Part shown: positions 32,875-41,261 of the stretch, one piece after another
Position numbering within the stretch: position 1 is the first letter of the stretch
How the letters are laid out: every line of letters begins with the position of its first letter
Source: JBBQVS01 sp964250765
Lineage (GTDB): Bacteria; Chloroflexota; Ktedonobacteria; Ktedonobacterales; Ktedonobacteraceae
DNA length: 64,000 nucleotides
Reading direction: 5' to 3'
NCBI GenBank assembly: GCA_964250765.1
Contig: CAXUHF010000012.1
Coordinates: 1-64,000 of the forward strand
Notes under the pieces: model-generated
What the model was told of the DNA's origin: nothing
Database searches by the model: none
Seen by the model: only the letters and a program-made list of their open reading frames with translations
Made by a program: the position numbers and the translations under genes

Positions 32875-33747
32875 TTGGCTATACAAACTTCTATCGTAGC
32901 TGCGGCTTTTGAGAATGAGCGTGATGCAAGACGTGCGCTTGATGCATTGAAGCAAGCAGGCTTTGGCTATGACCAGGTTGGTGTTGCAACACAGGGGCAG
33001 AGCAATGTAAACCTGCTCAGCGATCTAACAGACCTTGGTGTCGCACGTGATTATGCTTCCTACTACGACCAAGAGTACAAGAATGGGCGCACAGTCGTCT
33101 CAGTCCGACCGGATGGACGCGATCAAGAGGCTCATGACATCCTTCATCAGTACAATGGTTATGACTACGAGCATCAGACAGGCTACAACCAACAGAGCAA
33201 CTACGCTACAAACCAAACGGCAACAGCCGCCGCAGCAACAACAAATGTCGCAGCGAATCAGGGCTTAGTTTCTCAGCGTGCAGACGCAGACTATGCACAG
33301 GATGAATTCCATCAGCCACGTTCACTGAGACTCCGCGAGGAGCGTCTCAACGTATCGAAGGAGCGTGTACAGGCTGGCGAGGTTGGCTTGCATAAGGAAG
33401 TAGTATCTGAGCAGCAAACCATTAACGTCCCTGTCACACATGAGGAAGTTGTCATCGAGCGTCATGCAGTTACCGATGGTCGAGTTGACAACACACCTAT
33501 CGGCGAAGGCGAAGTCATCCGCGTTCCAGTCAGCGAAGAGCAGGTGAACGTTACTAAGAACACCGTCGTCACTGGCGAGGTTGCAATTGGCAAACGTGCG
33601 GTTCAAGAGACACAGCAGGTAACAGACACTGTTCGTCATGAAGAGGCGCGTATCGACCAGCAGGGCAACGCCATTATTCACGGCGCAGAGAACGACAATC
33701 TGCACACGGACTCAACTGACACAACAACGAACCGTGGTAACCTCTAG
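32875..33747 (+). CDS. DUF2382 (YsnF/AvaK) stress-response protein
   Basis: About 290 residues. The N-terminal 80 residues form a general-stress 17M/YflT-like domain (A-F-E-N-E-R-D-A-R-R-A-L-D-A-L-K), then a Gln/Ala/Thr-rich linker, then a DUF2382 domain from about residue 155 with alternating V-x-V strands (R-L-R-E-E-R-L-N-V-S-K-E-R-V-Q-A-G-E-V) in two or three repeats. A TTG at 32875 has AAGGAG (32861-32866) eight bases upstream and starts a natural protein (A-I-Q-T-S-I-V-A-A-A-F). An ATG at 32794 would add 27 odd residues with no binding site. Role: envelope or stress-linked; molecular function unknown. Confidence 0.85.
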   Translation: MAIQTSIVAAAFENERDARRALDALKQAGFGYDQVGVATQGQSNVNLLSDLTDLGVARDYASYYDQEYKNGRTVVSVRPDGRDQEAHDILHQYNGYDYEHQTGYNQQSNYATNQTATAAAATTNVAANQGLVSQRADADYAQDEFHQPRSLRLREERLNVSKERVQAGEVGLHKEVVSEQQTINVPVTHEEVVIERHAVTDGRVDNTPIGEGEVIRVPVSEEQVNVTKNTVVTGEVAIGKRAVQETQQVTDTVRHEEARIDQQGNAIIHGAENDNLHTDSTDTTTNRGNL

Positions 33748-33771
33748 CTTTATAGAGTTTTCTCTATAAAG
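33748..33771 (+). terminator. short hairpin at the DUF2382 stop
   Basis: CTTTATAGAG and CTCTATAAAG form a perfect 10-bp stem with a 4-base loop, starting right after the stop codon. No T tract follows. Confidence 0.5.
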
Positions 33772-33780
33772 AGGACAAAT

Positions 33781-33843
33781 ACAAAAACGTCTCCGGCATC
33801 TATTTACTACTTTATGTGAATAGGTGCCGGAGACGTTTTTGTA
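33781..33843. terminator. bidirectional terminator between DUF2382 and HPP genes
   Basis: A stem of about 24 bp (one mismatch) starts with ACAAAAACGTCTCCGGCA and ends in AGACGTTTTTGT. A and T tracts lie at the outer ends, so it can act in both directions between the converging genes. Confidence 0.82.
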
Positions 33844-33846
33844 TGA

Positions 33847-34377
33847 TTAAGTGTTCTTTACACTCCACAGTGGATAAGAAACGTGTGCCAGGCGATGAAT
33901 AAGTATAGTTAGCAGTGTAATCAGTACAATAGCGAGCATAAGAATGCCAAGTTGTAGCGGCTTTGTTAGGATGCCGAGCGAAATAATGAGTGTTGTCGCT
34001 CCTGCGGGTGGATGTGAGGCATGCAATAAAATCATTAAGCCACCCGTTATCCCAAGTGAAAGAGCCGCTGCAATAACTCTAGGCCACGACACACCGACAC
34101 TCACCGTGGGACCAGCATTCGTCAGACCTGTTATAACAAGACTTAAGTAGCCCGCAAGTACACCAATCGCATGTCCAATGATCGTATTACGTGGAGAAGC
34201 TGCGGGCGCGTTCGGTGTTGAAAAAAAGAGAAATGCAGTAGGGCCAAGTGATGGAAAGACAAAGGGTGAGTGCGTAAATAGTGCTACAATTGCCATAATC
34301 GCAATACTTATAGCACAGCCAAAAAAGTTGAAGAGTGCGCGTTGTGGTGTCGATTGCTTTGCGAGATCATTTTTCAT
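33847..34377 (-). CDS. HPP-family integral membrane protein
   Basis: About 176 residues with four to five hydrophobic segments and the naming motif S-H-P-P-A-G-A-T-T in L-L-H-A-S-H-P-P-A-G. A second family mark is F-P-S-L-G-P-T-A. Some HPP proteins in plants and cyanobacteria have been linked to nitrite transport; the role here is open, though a molybdopterin oxidoreductase gene is close. ATG 34377 (M-K-N-D-L-A) is preferred. The longer frame starts inside the repeat next to the gap. Confidence 0.85.
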   Translation of the reverse strand: MKNDLAKQSTPQRALFNFFGCAISIAIMAIVALFTHSPFVFPSLGPTAFLFFSTPNAPAASPRNTIIGHAIGVLAGYLSLVITGLTNAGPTVSVGVSWPRVIAAALSLGITGGLMILLHASHPPAGATTLIISLGILTKPLQLGILMLAIVLITLLTILIHRLAHVSYPLWSVKNT

Positions 34378-34399
34378 AATTTTCTTTCTTAGCAGGATC

Positions 34400-34520
34400 A
34401 GTGTTAGAGGGAGTGTTGGGGGGTTTTTAAAGAAAACAAACACAAAAAAAAAATTTTTNNNNNNNNNNGTGTTTTCGGGTTTGGTGGGGTTTATTACCCC
34501 CCAACACTCCCTCTAACACT
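34400..34520. repeat. inverted repeat family F with a 10-N assembly gap
   Basis: Perfect 24-bp arms: AGTGTTAGAGGGAGTGTTGG then GGGG at the left, and the complement at 34497-34520. The inner bases near the N run (34459-34468) are A/T and G/T homopolymer-rich and may be unreliable. It ends 4 bases after the stop of the helical protein gene. Confidence 0.85.
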
Positions 34521-34524
34521 ATTT

Positions 34525-34983
34525 TTATTCCGCTACAATTAGAGTTTGCGGTGCCGATTGTTTGATACGGGTCAAGAGGAAGGCAAGCTGACGCTGTGTT
34601 TCCTTATCAGAAGCAAGACAGACTTGCTCTAATTGAGCATCACGTAAGCCCTTCGCCGCTTGATCGAGTACAATCCAGCATAGGTGTACCTCGTTTGCAA
34701 GTAACCAAAGATCGTGTAGATCGCGTAGAAGTGCAAGGCTTCCTGTGCGTGTACCCTCGAATAGAGCTTGGTGAAGTCGTTCTGGCTCGTCGCTCTTCTG
34801 CTCGTTATACTTGTCAATCAATGGTTTCAGCTTTTCAACATGTTGCCGAGACCAGGAGGCTTGCAAGTGACACACACCACCGATATCTGGCTCGTCCTGG
34901 TGATGCTCCGCTACTGTAAGGAAAGCATCAGCGAGCTGTTCCTCACTAGCTTGCACGAGACCTAAATAATTCCCAACATGCAT
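34525..34983 (-). CDS. small helical protein cotranscribed with a molybdopterin oxidoreductase
   Basis: A 152-residue, probably all-alpha protein with spaced E/H residues (D-A-F-L-T-V-A-E-H-H, H-V-E-K-L-K-P-L-I-D-K-Y) reminiscent of a ferritin-like or hemerythrin-like four-helix bundle. I cannot assign a family with certainty. The ATG at 34983 has AGGAGGT five bases upstream and starts one base after the stop of the oxidoreductase (TAG-T-ATG). Coupling suggests it serves that enzyme, for example as partner or maturation factor. That is inference. Confidence 0.7.
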   Translation of the reverse strand: MHVGNYLGLVQASEEQLADAFLTVAEHHQDEPDIGGVCHLQASWSRQHVEKLKPLIDKYNEQKSDEPERLHQALFEGTRTGSLALLRDLHDLWLLANEVHLCWIVLDQAAKGLRDAQLEQVCLASDKETQRQLAFLLTRIKQSAPQTLIVAE

Positions 34984-34984
34984 A

Positions 34985-37393
34985 CTACACCTCCTGCATC
35001 GTCTGCGCGCTCGCCGTCTCGACCATTCTTTTAATCGCGCCGTCTGACTTATCAAGAAACTCTTCTACCGTATAGCCTTTAGTAGCAGGAGGTTGATTTG
35101 CCACTTTTTGAATATGCACGGCAGCGTATTTGAAGTATGGTTCCTTGCTTACTGGGTCCCAACCAGTAAGAGTCAATTCGTTCGCGGCACGTGGACGGCT
35201 CTCAGGATTGTCCCAATGCCCATAGTGGAATGGCACAAACACCAGCCCTGGCTCAATATCGCCGATACGCGCAGGTTCGATGATGCTTCCGCGTCGTGAC
35301 TTGACCTCAATCATATCGCCGTCGGAGATACCGTACTTCGCGGCATCCTCCACTGAAATCTGTACAAAAGCATCTGGTGCTGCGTTACGCAGTTCTTTTG
35401 AACGTCCCGTTTTCGTCCTTGTATGAAAATGATAGACAAGACGGCCTGTTGTATACCACAACGGATATTCTTCATCAGGTACTTCGCTTGGCGTGCGATA
35501 CACGGCTGGTTTGATAAGGGCGCGACCAGCAGGATTGTGAGCGCGGTACTCTTCTGGCGTTGTTGACGCACCTGTGTCGAAATCTTGTCCATAGGTTTCG
35601 CAATAATCTACATCGGTATTGAACACGAAATCGGTGTACAGGTGTGGCGTACCATTAGGATATTTCTCATTACAAGGCCAGGAGATACCAGAGCCACCCG
35701 TGAGCTTTGCGTAGCTCAATCCTGTATAATCACATGGCCTACCACGAGAACACTCTTTCCAGCCCTCGAATGCCTCCTCTGGCGTACTCCACTTAATTAG
35801 TGATGCACCATCTTTATCACGAAAATCCATGCGTTTAGCATAATCGAGGAAGATGTCAAAGTCTGAACGCGCCTCTCCTGGTGGATCAATTGCTTTGTGC
35901 GAAATATGCACGGTTCGTCCAGCATTCGTGAAGCAACCGGTCTTTTCTCCCCAAATTGCTGCGGGAAGTACAACGTCAGCGAACTCGGTCGTTTCAGTCA
36001 GGAAGGCATCCTGCACAATCACAAACAACCCTTCCTTTTTCAAGGTTTCACGAATACGGTGAATGTTCGGCATGGAGACCATAGGATTTGTGCCCATAAT
36101 CCACAGCATCTTAATAGAACCTTGTTCCGCATAGCGAAAGATTTGCATTGCGTGCGTGGGTGGACTCCAATGAGGAATGATATTGACATCAACATTCCAG
36201 AGACGTGCTAGTTCTTCGACATGTTTAGGATTCCCCCAATTACGGAAGCCTGGCAGGTCGCCATCAGCACCGCTCTCACGTGTATTCTGTGCTGTTGGTT
36301 GCCCGTTCATCTGCAAAACGCCACAGCCTGATTTCGCAACCAGTCCACGCACAATATGAATGTTGTTCACCTGCACAGCAGCAGCAGTTCCCTGGTTGGA
36401 ATGATACACACCCTGCAACACGGTTGATACAAGCGTACGAGTTGTGCCAAGAATAGCCGCTGCCTCTCGTAGTTTCTCGATAGGAACATTCGTTACTTCC
36501 TGCGTCCACTCAGGCGTGCAGGACTCAACCGCTTCTTGTAAGCTCTCGAAGCCTACAGTATGCTCTTGAATGAACTGATGGTCGAGTTGTCCTTCTTTGA
36601 GAATGAGATGTAATAGACCGTTCAGGAGTGCGACGTTAGTACCGAGACGTGGCGCAAGATGCACATCAGCTTCTTTAGCCGTCGCGGTAACACGCGGGTC
36701 CACCACAATCAGCTTCGGACGCTTTGGTCCATGCAAACGGTCAAGCACACGCATCCAAAGAACAGTTTGCTGCGAGGCGATATTGTGCCCAAAATGCATA
36801 ATAGTATCAGTTGTGTCGAGATCGGTATATGAACCTACCTGACCATCCGAGCCAAACGACTCTTTCATGGCAGCCGCAGAAGTTGCGGTACAGAGACGCG
36901 TGTTACCGTCCATATGCGGTGTACCAAGGCCACCCTTGCCAATAATACCTAACGTGTAATATTCTTCATGAAAAAGCTGACCACTTCCATAGAAGCCAAT
37001 CGCGCTGCTTGTATGTTGCGCAACAATATCTTTTGTGCGCTCCACAATCAAGTTCATCGCTTCATCCCAGGTTGCGCGTTCAAGTTGCCCGTTACGCCGA
37101 ATCATAGGGTAGGCCAAACGGTCTTTACTCGCATTTGCGACCCAACCATGCATTCCTTTGGGGCCGAGGCGTCCTCGGTTTGATGCATCTATGCCACGCC
37201 CACGCACACCAACGATTTTTCCATCCTTCACACCAATATCTATGCCACAACCGTTTGAGCAAAGCACACACGCTGATTGAACCCATGTTTCTGGTTCCTC
37301 AACGGTGTACTGGTCTACTCTTTCGGGCCAGTCGCCAACATAGGGGGTGCGTTCTCCCCAAACATCTGTGATACTTTCACGCGTCTTATACAT
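34985..37393 (-). CDS. molybdopterin oxidoreductase, nitrate reductase/formate dehydrogenase-like
   Basis: About 802 residues of the DMSO-reductase superfamily. The N-terminus has a 4Fe-4S-type motif W-V-Q-S-A-C-V-L-C-S-N-G-C-G-I-D. The place of the usual fourth Cys (G-R-L-C-x-K-G) reads G-R-L-G-P-K-G. Pterin-binding blocks follow (I-M-G-T-N-P-M-V-S-M-P-N, F-A-D-V-V-L-P-A-A-I-W-G-E-K-T-G), then the C-terminal molydop-binding domain with L-W-Y-T-T-G-R-L-V-Y-H-F-H-T-R-T-K-T-G-R. It resembles actinobacterial assimilatory nitrate reductase-like proteins; no TAT signal is seen, so it is cytoplasmic. The start is probably ATG 37393. The next gene starts one base after its stop. Confidence 0.85.
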   Translation of the reverse strand: MYKTRESITDVWGERTPYVGDWPERVDQYTVEEPETWVQSACVLCSNGCGIDIGVKDGKIVGVRGRGIDASNRGRLGPKGMHGWVANASKDRLAYPMIRRNGQLERATWDEAMNLIVERTKDIVAQHTSSAIGFYGSGQLFHEEYYTLGIIGKGGLGTPHMDGNTRLCTATSAAAMKESFGSDGQVGSYTDLDTTDTIMHFGHNIASQQTVLWMRVLDRLHGPKRPKLIVVDPRVTATAKEADVHLAPRLGTNVALLNGLLHLILKEGQLDHQFIQEHTVGFESLQEAVESCTPEWTQEVTNVPIEKLREAAAILGTTRTLVSTVLQGVYHSNQGTAAAVQVNNIHIVRGLVAKSGCGVLQMNGQPTAQNTRESGADGDLPGFRNWGNPKHVEELARLWNVDVNIIPHWSPPTHAMQIFRYAEQGSIKMLWIMGTNPMVSMPNIHRIRETLKKEGLFVIVQDAFLTETTEFADVVLPAAIWGEKTGCFTNAGRTVHISHKAIDPPGEARSDFDIFLDYAKRMDFRDKDGASLIKWSTPEEAFEGWKECSRGRPCDYTGLSYAKLTGGSGISWPCNEKYPNGTPHLYTDFVFNTDVDYCETYGQDFDTGASTTPEEYRAHNPAGRALIKPAVYRTPSEVPDEEYPLWYTTGRLVYHFHTRTKTGRSKELRNAAPDAFVQISVEDAAKYGISDGDMIEVKSRRGSIIEPARIGDIEPGLVFVPFHYGHWDNPESRPRAANELTLTGWDPVSKEPYFKYAAVHIQKVANQPPATKGYTVEEFLDKSDGAIKRMVETASAQTMQEV

Positions 37394-37483
37394 CGTCTTT
37401 TTCTTTCTCATACAAGGAATAAACACTTGTGCAGCAAGTGAAAGACAAACGCCTTCTCAAAAAGGCACGATTTCTATATAAGA

Positions 37484-37519
37484 ATAGTTACAGTGTCAAC
37501 GGATAGTTATAGTGTTAAC
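37484..37519. promoter_or_regulatory. 17-bp direct repeats in a divergent promoter region
   Basis: ATAGTTACAGTGTCAAC (37484-37500) and ATAGTTATAGTGTTAAC (37503-37519) differ at two places and start 19 bases apart. The first covers a minus-strand TTGACA (37499-37494) that, with a TAGAAA 17 bases on, is a possible promoter of the oxidoreductase gene. A regulator site is likely, identity unknown. Confidence 0.5.
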
Positions 37520-37544
37520 AGACACCCACGAGAGGCTACCCTAC

Positions 37545-37573
37545 TTGACATATGTACTATAGAATGGTACGAT
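37545..37573 (+). promoter_or_regulatory. promoter of the ABC-F gene leader
   Basis: TTGACA at 37545-37550 and TACGAT at 37568-37573 are 17 bases apart. A transcript from here would have a leader of about 390 bases before the ABC-F start. Confidence 0.65.
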
Positions 37574-37579
37574 TTATAT

Positions 37580-37973
37580 GGATTTATATACTATATAAAG
37601 AGCAGGGATGAGATAAAAAATGAAACGGGCATTTCCGTTAGCAGTCTATGCAGCCGCATGAGCAACTCCGCCGGAGCTTGTGTGGCAGGAAGTAGTGGCA
37701 CCATACGATGCAAGGTATCACTTGAACGACGAGTGAACCTTATCCAATGTCGGCTTTAGCATCTTCTGTGTTCCCCATCCTCCTTTGTTTGACTCTCCAT
37801 TCTCATGGTGTGTGTCGCCAAACTCAAACACTCTTCCAAGTGTATTATGTTGTGTGCAACACCGTGTGCTTTCCATCACATCCATGCGCGGGAGTGCTCA
37901 GGCAGTTCCGCACAATTCTTTATGCTATTCGTCAACTCATTTTAAAAAGCACACGTAAAGGGATTTATTCTGC
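37580..37973 (+). promoter_or_regulatory. long, possibly structured leader of the ABC-F gene
   Basis: No convincing gene lies here. Three hairpins follow each other: 37624-37639 (AACGG/CCGTT), 37653-37686 (outer GCC-CA with TG-GGC, inner CAACTCCG-C-CGGAG-TTG) and 37713-37740 (AGGT-CACT with AGTG-ACCT). Between the last two is GTGGCACC, which slightly recalls a T-box core, but the other T-box marks are missing. ABC-F resistance genes often have attenuating leaders, so this may be one. Confidence 0.4.
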
Positions 37974-39581
37974 ATGTTACAAGTCAATCGCATACGGCTC
38001 TCGTATGGGCCGCGTCTTATACTCGACAATATATCATTTACCGTCGCGCCAGGGGAAAAGGCCGGTCTGATCGGTGTCAACGGCGCAGGCAAAAGTTCGC
38101 TACTCAAAATCGTCGCGGGCGTTCAAGAGTCTGATGGTGGTAACGTTTCGCGTCCACGAACGTATGGCTACCTCTCGCAGGATGTCGCGCATGAGGCACC
38201 CGTTACAGAGGGTAGTACCGTTCGTGACTTCATCTTCACCAGTACAGGGCTTGACAAGGCACTGGCAGACTATGAAATGCTTTCAGTAAAAATCTCTGAG
38301 GCACAAAACGGCAACCTGCCAACTCTACTCGAACGCTTCTCAGAAGCACAAGAAGCCCTTGATACACTTGGGTATTATGATGCCGATGCACGCATTGAAC
38401 AGCTTATCGCTGGTTTGAATATTGGTGGTGTCACTCTTGACCGCCATGTCTCCACGCTCAGTGGTGGACAAAAGACAAAGCTTGCCCTTGTACGCTTGCT
38501 CTTTCAGGCACCAGACTTGCTTCTCCTTGACGAGCCGACAAACTTTCTGGATGTTGAGGCTACGAGTTGGCTCATGGACTTTCTTGATACCTATAGTGGT
38601 GCACTGCTCATTATCTCGCACGACCTGGACCTGCTTGATCGCAGTATCAACAAAGTGCTACGCTTGAACGAGTTCACGCACAAACTAGAGGAGTATCGCG
38701 GTACCTACTCGAACTACCTTACTGCAACAGGCGATGCACTCGCGTTGATGGAGCGCACGAAGGCACAGCAAGACCGTGAGATTGCGCGTCTACGTAAAAC
38801 GTCGGAAAAGCTACGTGGCTTTGGTGCGACACGTGTCAGTCAGCGTATCGCTATGGACAAACGCGTCGCGGTACTTGAAGCCAGCCAGCCTAACCTACCG
38901 CAGACAAGCCGCAAAATGAAAATTGATTTTCCGATACGTATGCCCAGTAGTCATCTCGTAGTGCGTGCCGACCACCTGCATAAACGCTATGACACAAAGG
39001 TCATTCTGGAGGATATTAACTTCCAGATCGAGCGTGGACAACGCCTCGTTATTGTGGGACTCAACGGTGCAGGTAAAACGACGCTGCTACGTACCATGCT
39101 TGGCTACACGCCACTCAACGATGGTACAGTAACAATGGGAGACCGTGTACGCATAGGCTACTACGCACAGGAGAACGAGGGACTGGACTACGATAACATG
39201 GTACTTGATGAGGCAACAGACGTTTTGCCGGAGGACAGCAAGCGAGTCCGTGGTGTCCTGGGCCGTTTCCTATTCAATGGTGACCGTGTGTATCAGAAAA
39301 TCGGAACACTCAGCGGTGGCGAAAAAACACGACTCGCGCTAGCAAAGATGGTACTTGATGGTCCCAACCTCTTGGTGCTAGACGAACCTACAACAAACCT
39401 CGATGCGATGTCGCGCAACATCATCGGTGAGGCTTTAGGAAGCTACAACGGCACCATTATTGCTGTAACTCACGATGTCGAGTTCGTCAAAAATCTTAAA
39501 CCGAATACGCTTCTCATGATGCCCGAAGGCAGAACTTTACCTTACGATGAGAAGTATGACTCAATGCTGGAACGTGCATAA
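37974..39581 (+). CDS. ABC-F family ATP-binding protein
   Basis: A 535-residue protein with two ABC domains and no membrane part. Walker A motifs are G-V-N-G-A-G-K-S-S (about residue 36) and G-L-N-G-A-G-K-T-T (about 364). The signatures are L-S-G-G-Q-K-T-K and L-S-G-G-E-K-T-R, and the Walker B regions L-L-L-L-D-E-P-T-N-F-L-D and L-L-V-L-D-E-P-T-T-N-L-D. A helical linker between the domains (about 240-325) is the region that reaches into the ribosome in this family. Roles range from translation factors (EttA, Uup, YdiF/YkpA) to ribosome protection against antibiotics; I cannot tell which. The long leader suggests regulated expression. Confidence 0.9.
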   Translation: MLQVNRIRLSYGPRLILDNISFTVAPGEKAGLIGVNGAGKSSLLKIVAGVQESDGGNVSRPRTYGYLSQDVAHEAPVTEGSTVRDFIFTSTGLDKALADYEMLSVKISEAQNGNLPTLLERFSEAQEALDTLGYYDADARIEQLIAGLNIGGVTLDRHVSTLSGGQKTKLALVRLLFQAPDLLLLDEPTNFLDVEATSWLMDFLDTYSGALLIISHDLDLLDRSINKVLRLNEFTHKLEEYRGTYSNYLTATGDALALMERTKAQQDREIARLRKTSEKLRGFGATRVSQRIAMDKRVAVLEASQPNLPQTSRKMKIDFPIRMPSSHLVVRADHLHKRYDTKVILEDINFQIERGQRLVIVGLNGAGKTTLLRTMLGYTPLNDGTVTMGDRVRIGYYAQENEGLDYDNMVLDEATDVLPEDSKRVRGVLGRFLFNGDRVYQKIGTLSGGEKTRLALAKMVLDGPNLLVLDEPTTNLDAMSRNIIGEALGSYNGTIIAVTHDVEFVKNLKPNTLLMMPEGRTLPYDEKYDSMLERA

Positions 39582-39607
39582 TCCTGGTAAAAAACGTGGG
39601 TAAGCTA

Positions 39608-39710
39608 CATGACAGGGGCAGAGCACCTGTCACTACTATACTTCACACCACTACGTGGCTTGTCGCGCCACGCGGTGTATAGTAGTGACAGGTGCTCTGC
39701 CCCTGTCATG
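39608..39710. repeat. intergenic inverted repeat, family D
   Basis: Perfect 33-bp arms (39608-39640 and 39678-39710) start CATGACAGGGGCAGAGCACC. A smaller palindrome (CCACTACGTGG... CCACGCGG) lies in the core. It is located between the converging ABC-F and GtrA genes, 28 bases after the GtrA stop. No GTAGGG end is present, so it is a different family. Confidence 0.9.
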
Positions 39711-39738
39711 CTACCAAGCAGCCTTTCTCATAAAAATC

Positions 39739-40353
39739 CTACGCCTTTACATGACGGTAGGTGAAAAGGTGATGGAAAGCGAAGTTGTAGAAAAGAACGA
39801 GAATGAGAGCCACTGCTTGCGCGATGATTGCAGGGAAATGAGCAAAAGTGCTAAAGCCAAATTCGATAAGAAATGTAAGAATAGTCCCACCGATAGAGGT
39901 TACTTGAAAACGTGCACAGCGTGCAAGCCAGGAACGACTTCGACCAGGTAAATAGCGAAAAGTAAAGTGGTCATTTAGAGCGAAATTTGTCATAATTGAG
40001 ATTTCAGCAGCAAGCGCAGACGCAATAATGTTAGGAAGTACCGAACCAACACTAGCAGGGAAACGAAGAATATGATAAAAAGCGACATAAAAAACCACAA
40101 GGTTTACTACCGCCGCAAAGCCACCAATGACAACAAACGTAGAAAAACGTTGTAACAAGCCTGCCCGACCATGTGTGAGGATATCAACACGATCCAGCAA
40201 AGAATTCACGACTCCCCAAGGAGTAGAACGATAGCTTTGTGGCTTAGCGAAAGGGGTTGCAGGAATAGGCTCTTGCAGAATTTGTTCCCGTGCAAGCTCA
40301 TCAACTGACTCAACAAAATCAAGATTATCGTTTTGCGTTAAAAGACGTTCCAT
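39739..40353 (-). CDS. GtrA-family membrane protein
   Basis: A 204-residue protein. A polar N-terminus of about 65 residues precedes a GtrA-like domain with four hydrophobic segments: F-S-T-F-V-V-I-G-G-F-A-A-V-V-N-L (TM1), then L-P-N-I-I-A-S-A-L-A-A-E, and S-I-M-T-N-F-A-L-N-D-H-F-T-F, typical of the family. GtrA proteins are thought to help move polyprenyl-linked sugars across the membrane during cell-surface glycan synthesis. The usual partner glycosyltransferase is not adjacent. Confidence 0.9.
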   Translation of the reverse strand: MERLLTQNDNLDFVESVDELAREQILQEPIPATPFAKPQSYRSTPWGVVNSLLDRVDILTHGRAGLLQRFSTFVVIGGFAAVVNLVVFYVAFYHILRFPASVGSVLPNIIASALAAEISIMTNFALNDHFTFRYLPGRSRSWLARCARFQVTSIGGTILTFLIEFGFSTFAHFPAIIAQAVALILVLFYNFAFHHLFTYRHVKA

Positions 40354-40497
40354 AAACTATATATACTCCAAGCCTAAGCAAACATACGCCGTATAGATAT
40401 TCAAGACGGTTCCAGCAAAGCCAAAGTAACACGTTAACCATGTTATAATGATAGAACGAGCTAGTATACAAAAGAATGCTCAAGGTAGGACTTCTAG

Positions 40498-40624
40498 AAA
40501 GAAGAGAGAAGATGTAGGACAGTGTGGGGGGGGGTGGCGCCNNNNNNNNNNTAAAGAAGAGATAAGATTTCGCACAGTGTGGGTCGCTAGCGACCCTCAC
40601 TGTCCTACATCTTCTCTCTTCTTT
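40498..40624. repeat. inverted repeat family E with a 10-N assembly gap
   Basis: Perfect 27-bp arms (40498-40524, 40598-40624) start AAAGAAGAGAGAAGATGTAG and continue GACAGTG. The N run is 40542-40551, next to a run of G. The right inner part also holds GGGTCGCTAGCGACCC, a perfect small palindrome. It ends 11 bases after the stop of the next gene. Confidence 0.88.
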
Positions 40625-40635
40625 AAAACAAGGTT

Positions 40636-41100
40636 TTATATACGGAAAGCTCGCCGCACGTTTGTATCTAAGAGGAAATAGATCAGAACGACGACTGGAA
40701 TGATCATTGACGCAATGTCACCAACGAGCGTGCCGTTGCCCCGAATCAACGAGATAATGTTTGGGATCAAAGTGAGAACCTCGATAATGATAACCGCCCA
40801 ATACGCCCAACGTTGTAGCGTCCACAGCCCAAGCACAAACAGCAGCGTAACAACGCCAATGACAATAAGAATAACACCGATGCCAATACCGAACGTATCC
40901 AGCACTTTAGCAATCGTGGTATGCCCATGAACGACAACTCTGTGGCTTATAGCTTTTGTGGTCAGGATAAAAAGAAGGCCAGCAATAACTTCGAGGATAC
41001 CCTCGATGCCTACGAGGACAGCTATAATCGTTACCCCTAGTGGACGCCTCCCCCGAGGCATCATTGTGCTTTCTCCCCTGGTTTCCATTCTGTTTTCCAT
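40636..41100 (-). CDS. small four-TM membrane protein of unknown function
   Basis: A 154-residue protein with a basic N-terminus (P-R-G-R-R-P-L-G) and four hydrophobic segments, the first V-T-I-I-A-V-L-V-G-I-E-G-I-L-E-V-I-A-G. The layout resembles the DUF-type 'phage holin/DoxX-like' small membrane proteins common in Chloroflexota and Actinobacteria, but I cannot name a family. AAAGGGAA seven bases before ATG 41100 fixes the start. An upstream ATG at 41193 in frame lacks a site. It is downstream of the kinase operon in the same direction but separated by 161 bases. Confidence 0.75.
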   Translation of the reverse strand: MENRMETRGESTMMPRGRRPLGVTIIAVLVGIEGILEVIAGLLFILTTKAISHRVVVHGHTTIAKVLDTFGIGIGVILIVIGVVTLLFVLGLWTLQRWAYWAVIIIEVLTLIPNIISLIRGNGTLVGDIASMIIPVVVLIYFLLDTNVRRAFRI

Positions 41101-41261
41101 GAAAGTATTCCCTTTCTCAAAGAACGAAAAAATTAATGGCAAAAATCGAGGTACAATTGCTTGTATGGTGTGTTCGGACCAATGAACATACACACTCTAT
41201 ATAAACGCCAAGAAACAAAAAAAGTCACAATATAGCTGTGCCTTTCCACATCTATGACACC

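Noticed and set aside
37687..37712. GTGGCACC in the ABC-F leader as a third T-box riboswitch
   Set aside because: There is no stem I with AGTA/GAGA loops and no terminator directly after it, and ABC-F genes are not usual T-box targets.
37493..37759. 88-residue frame in the ABC-F leader
   Set aside because: It starts upstream of the likely promoter, has no binding site and lies across the hairpins; no protein family resemblance.
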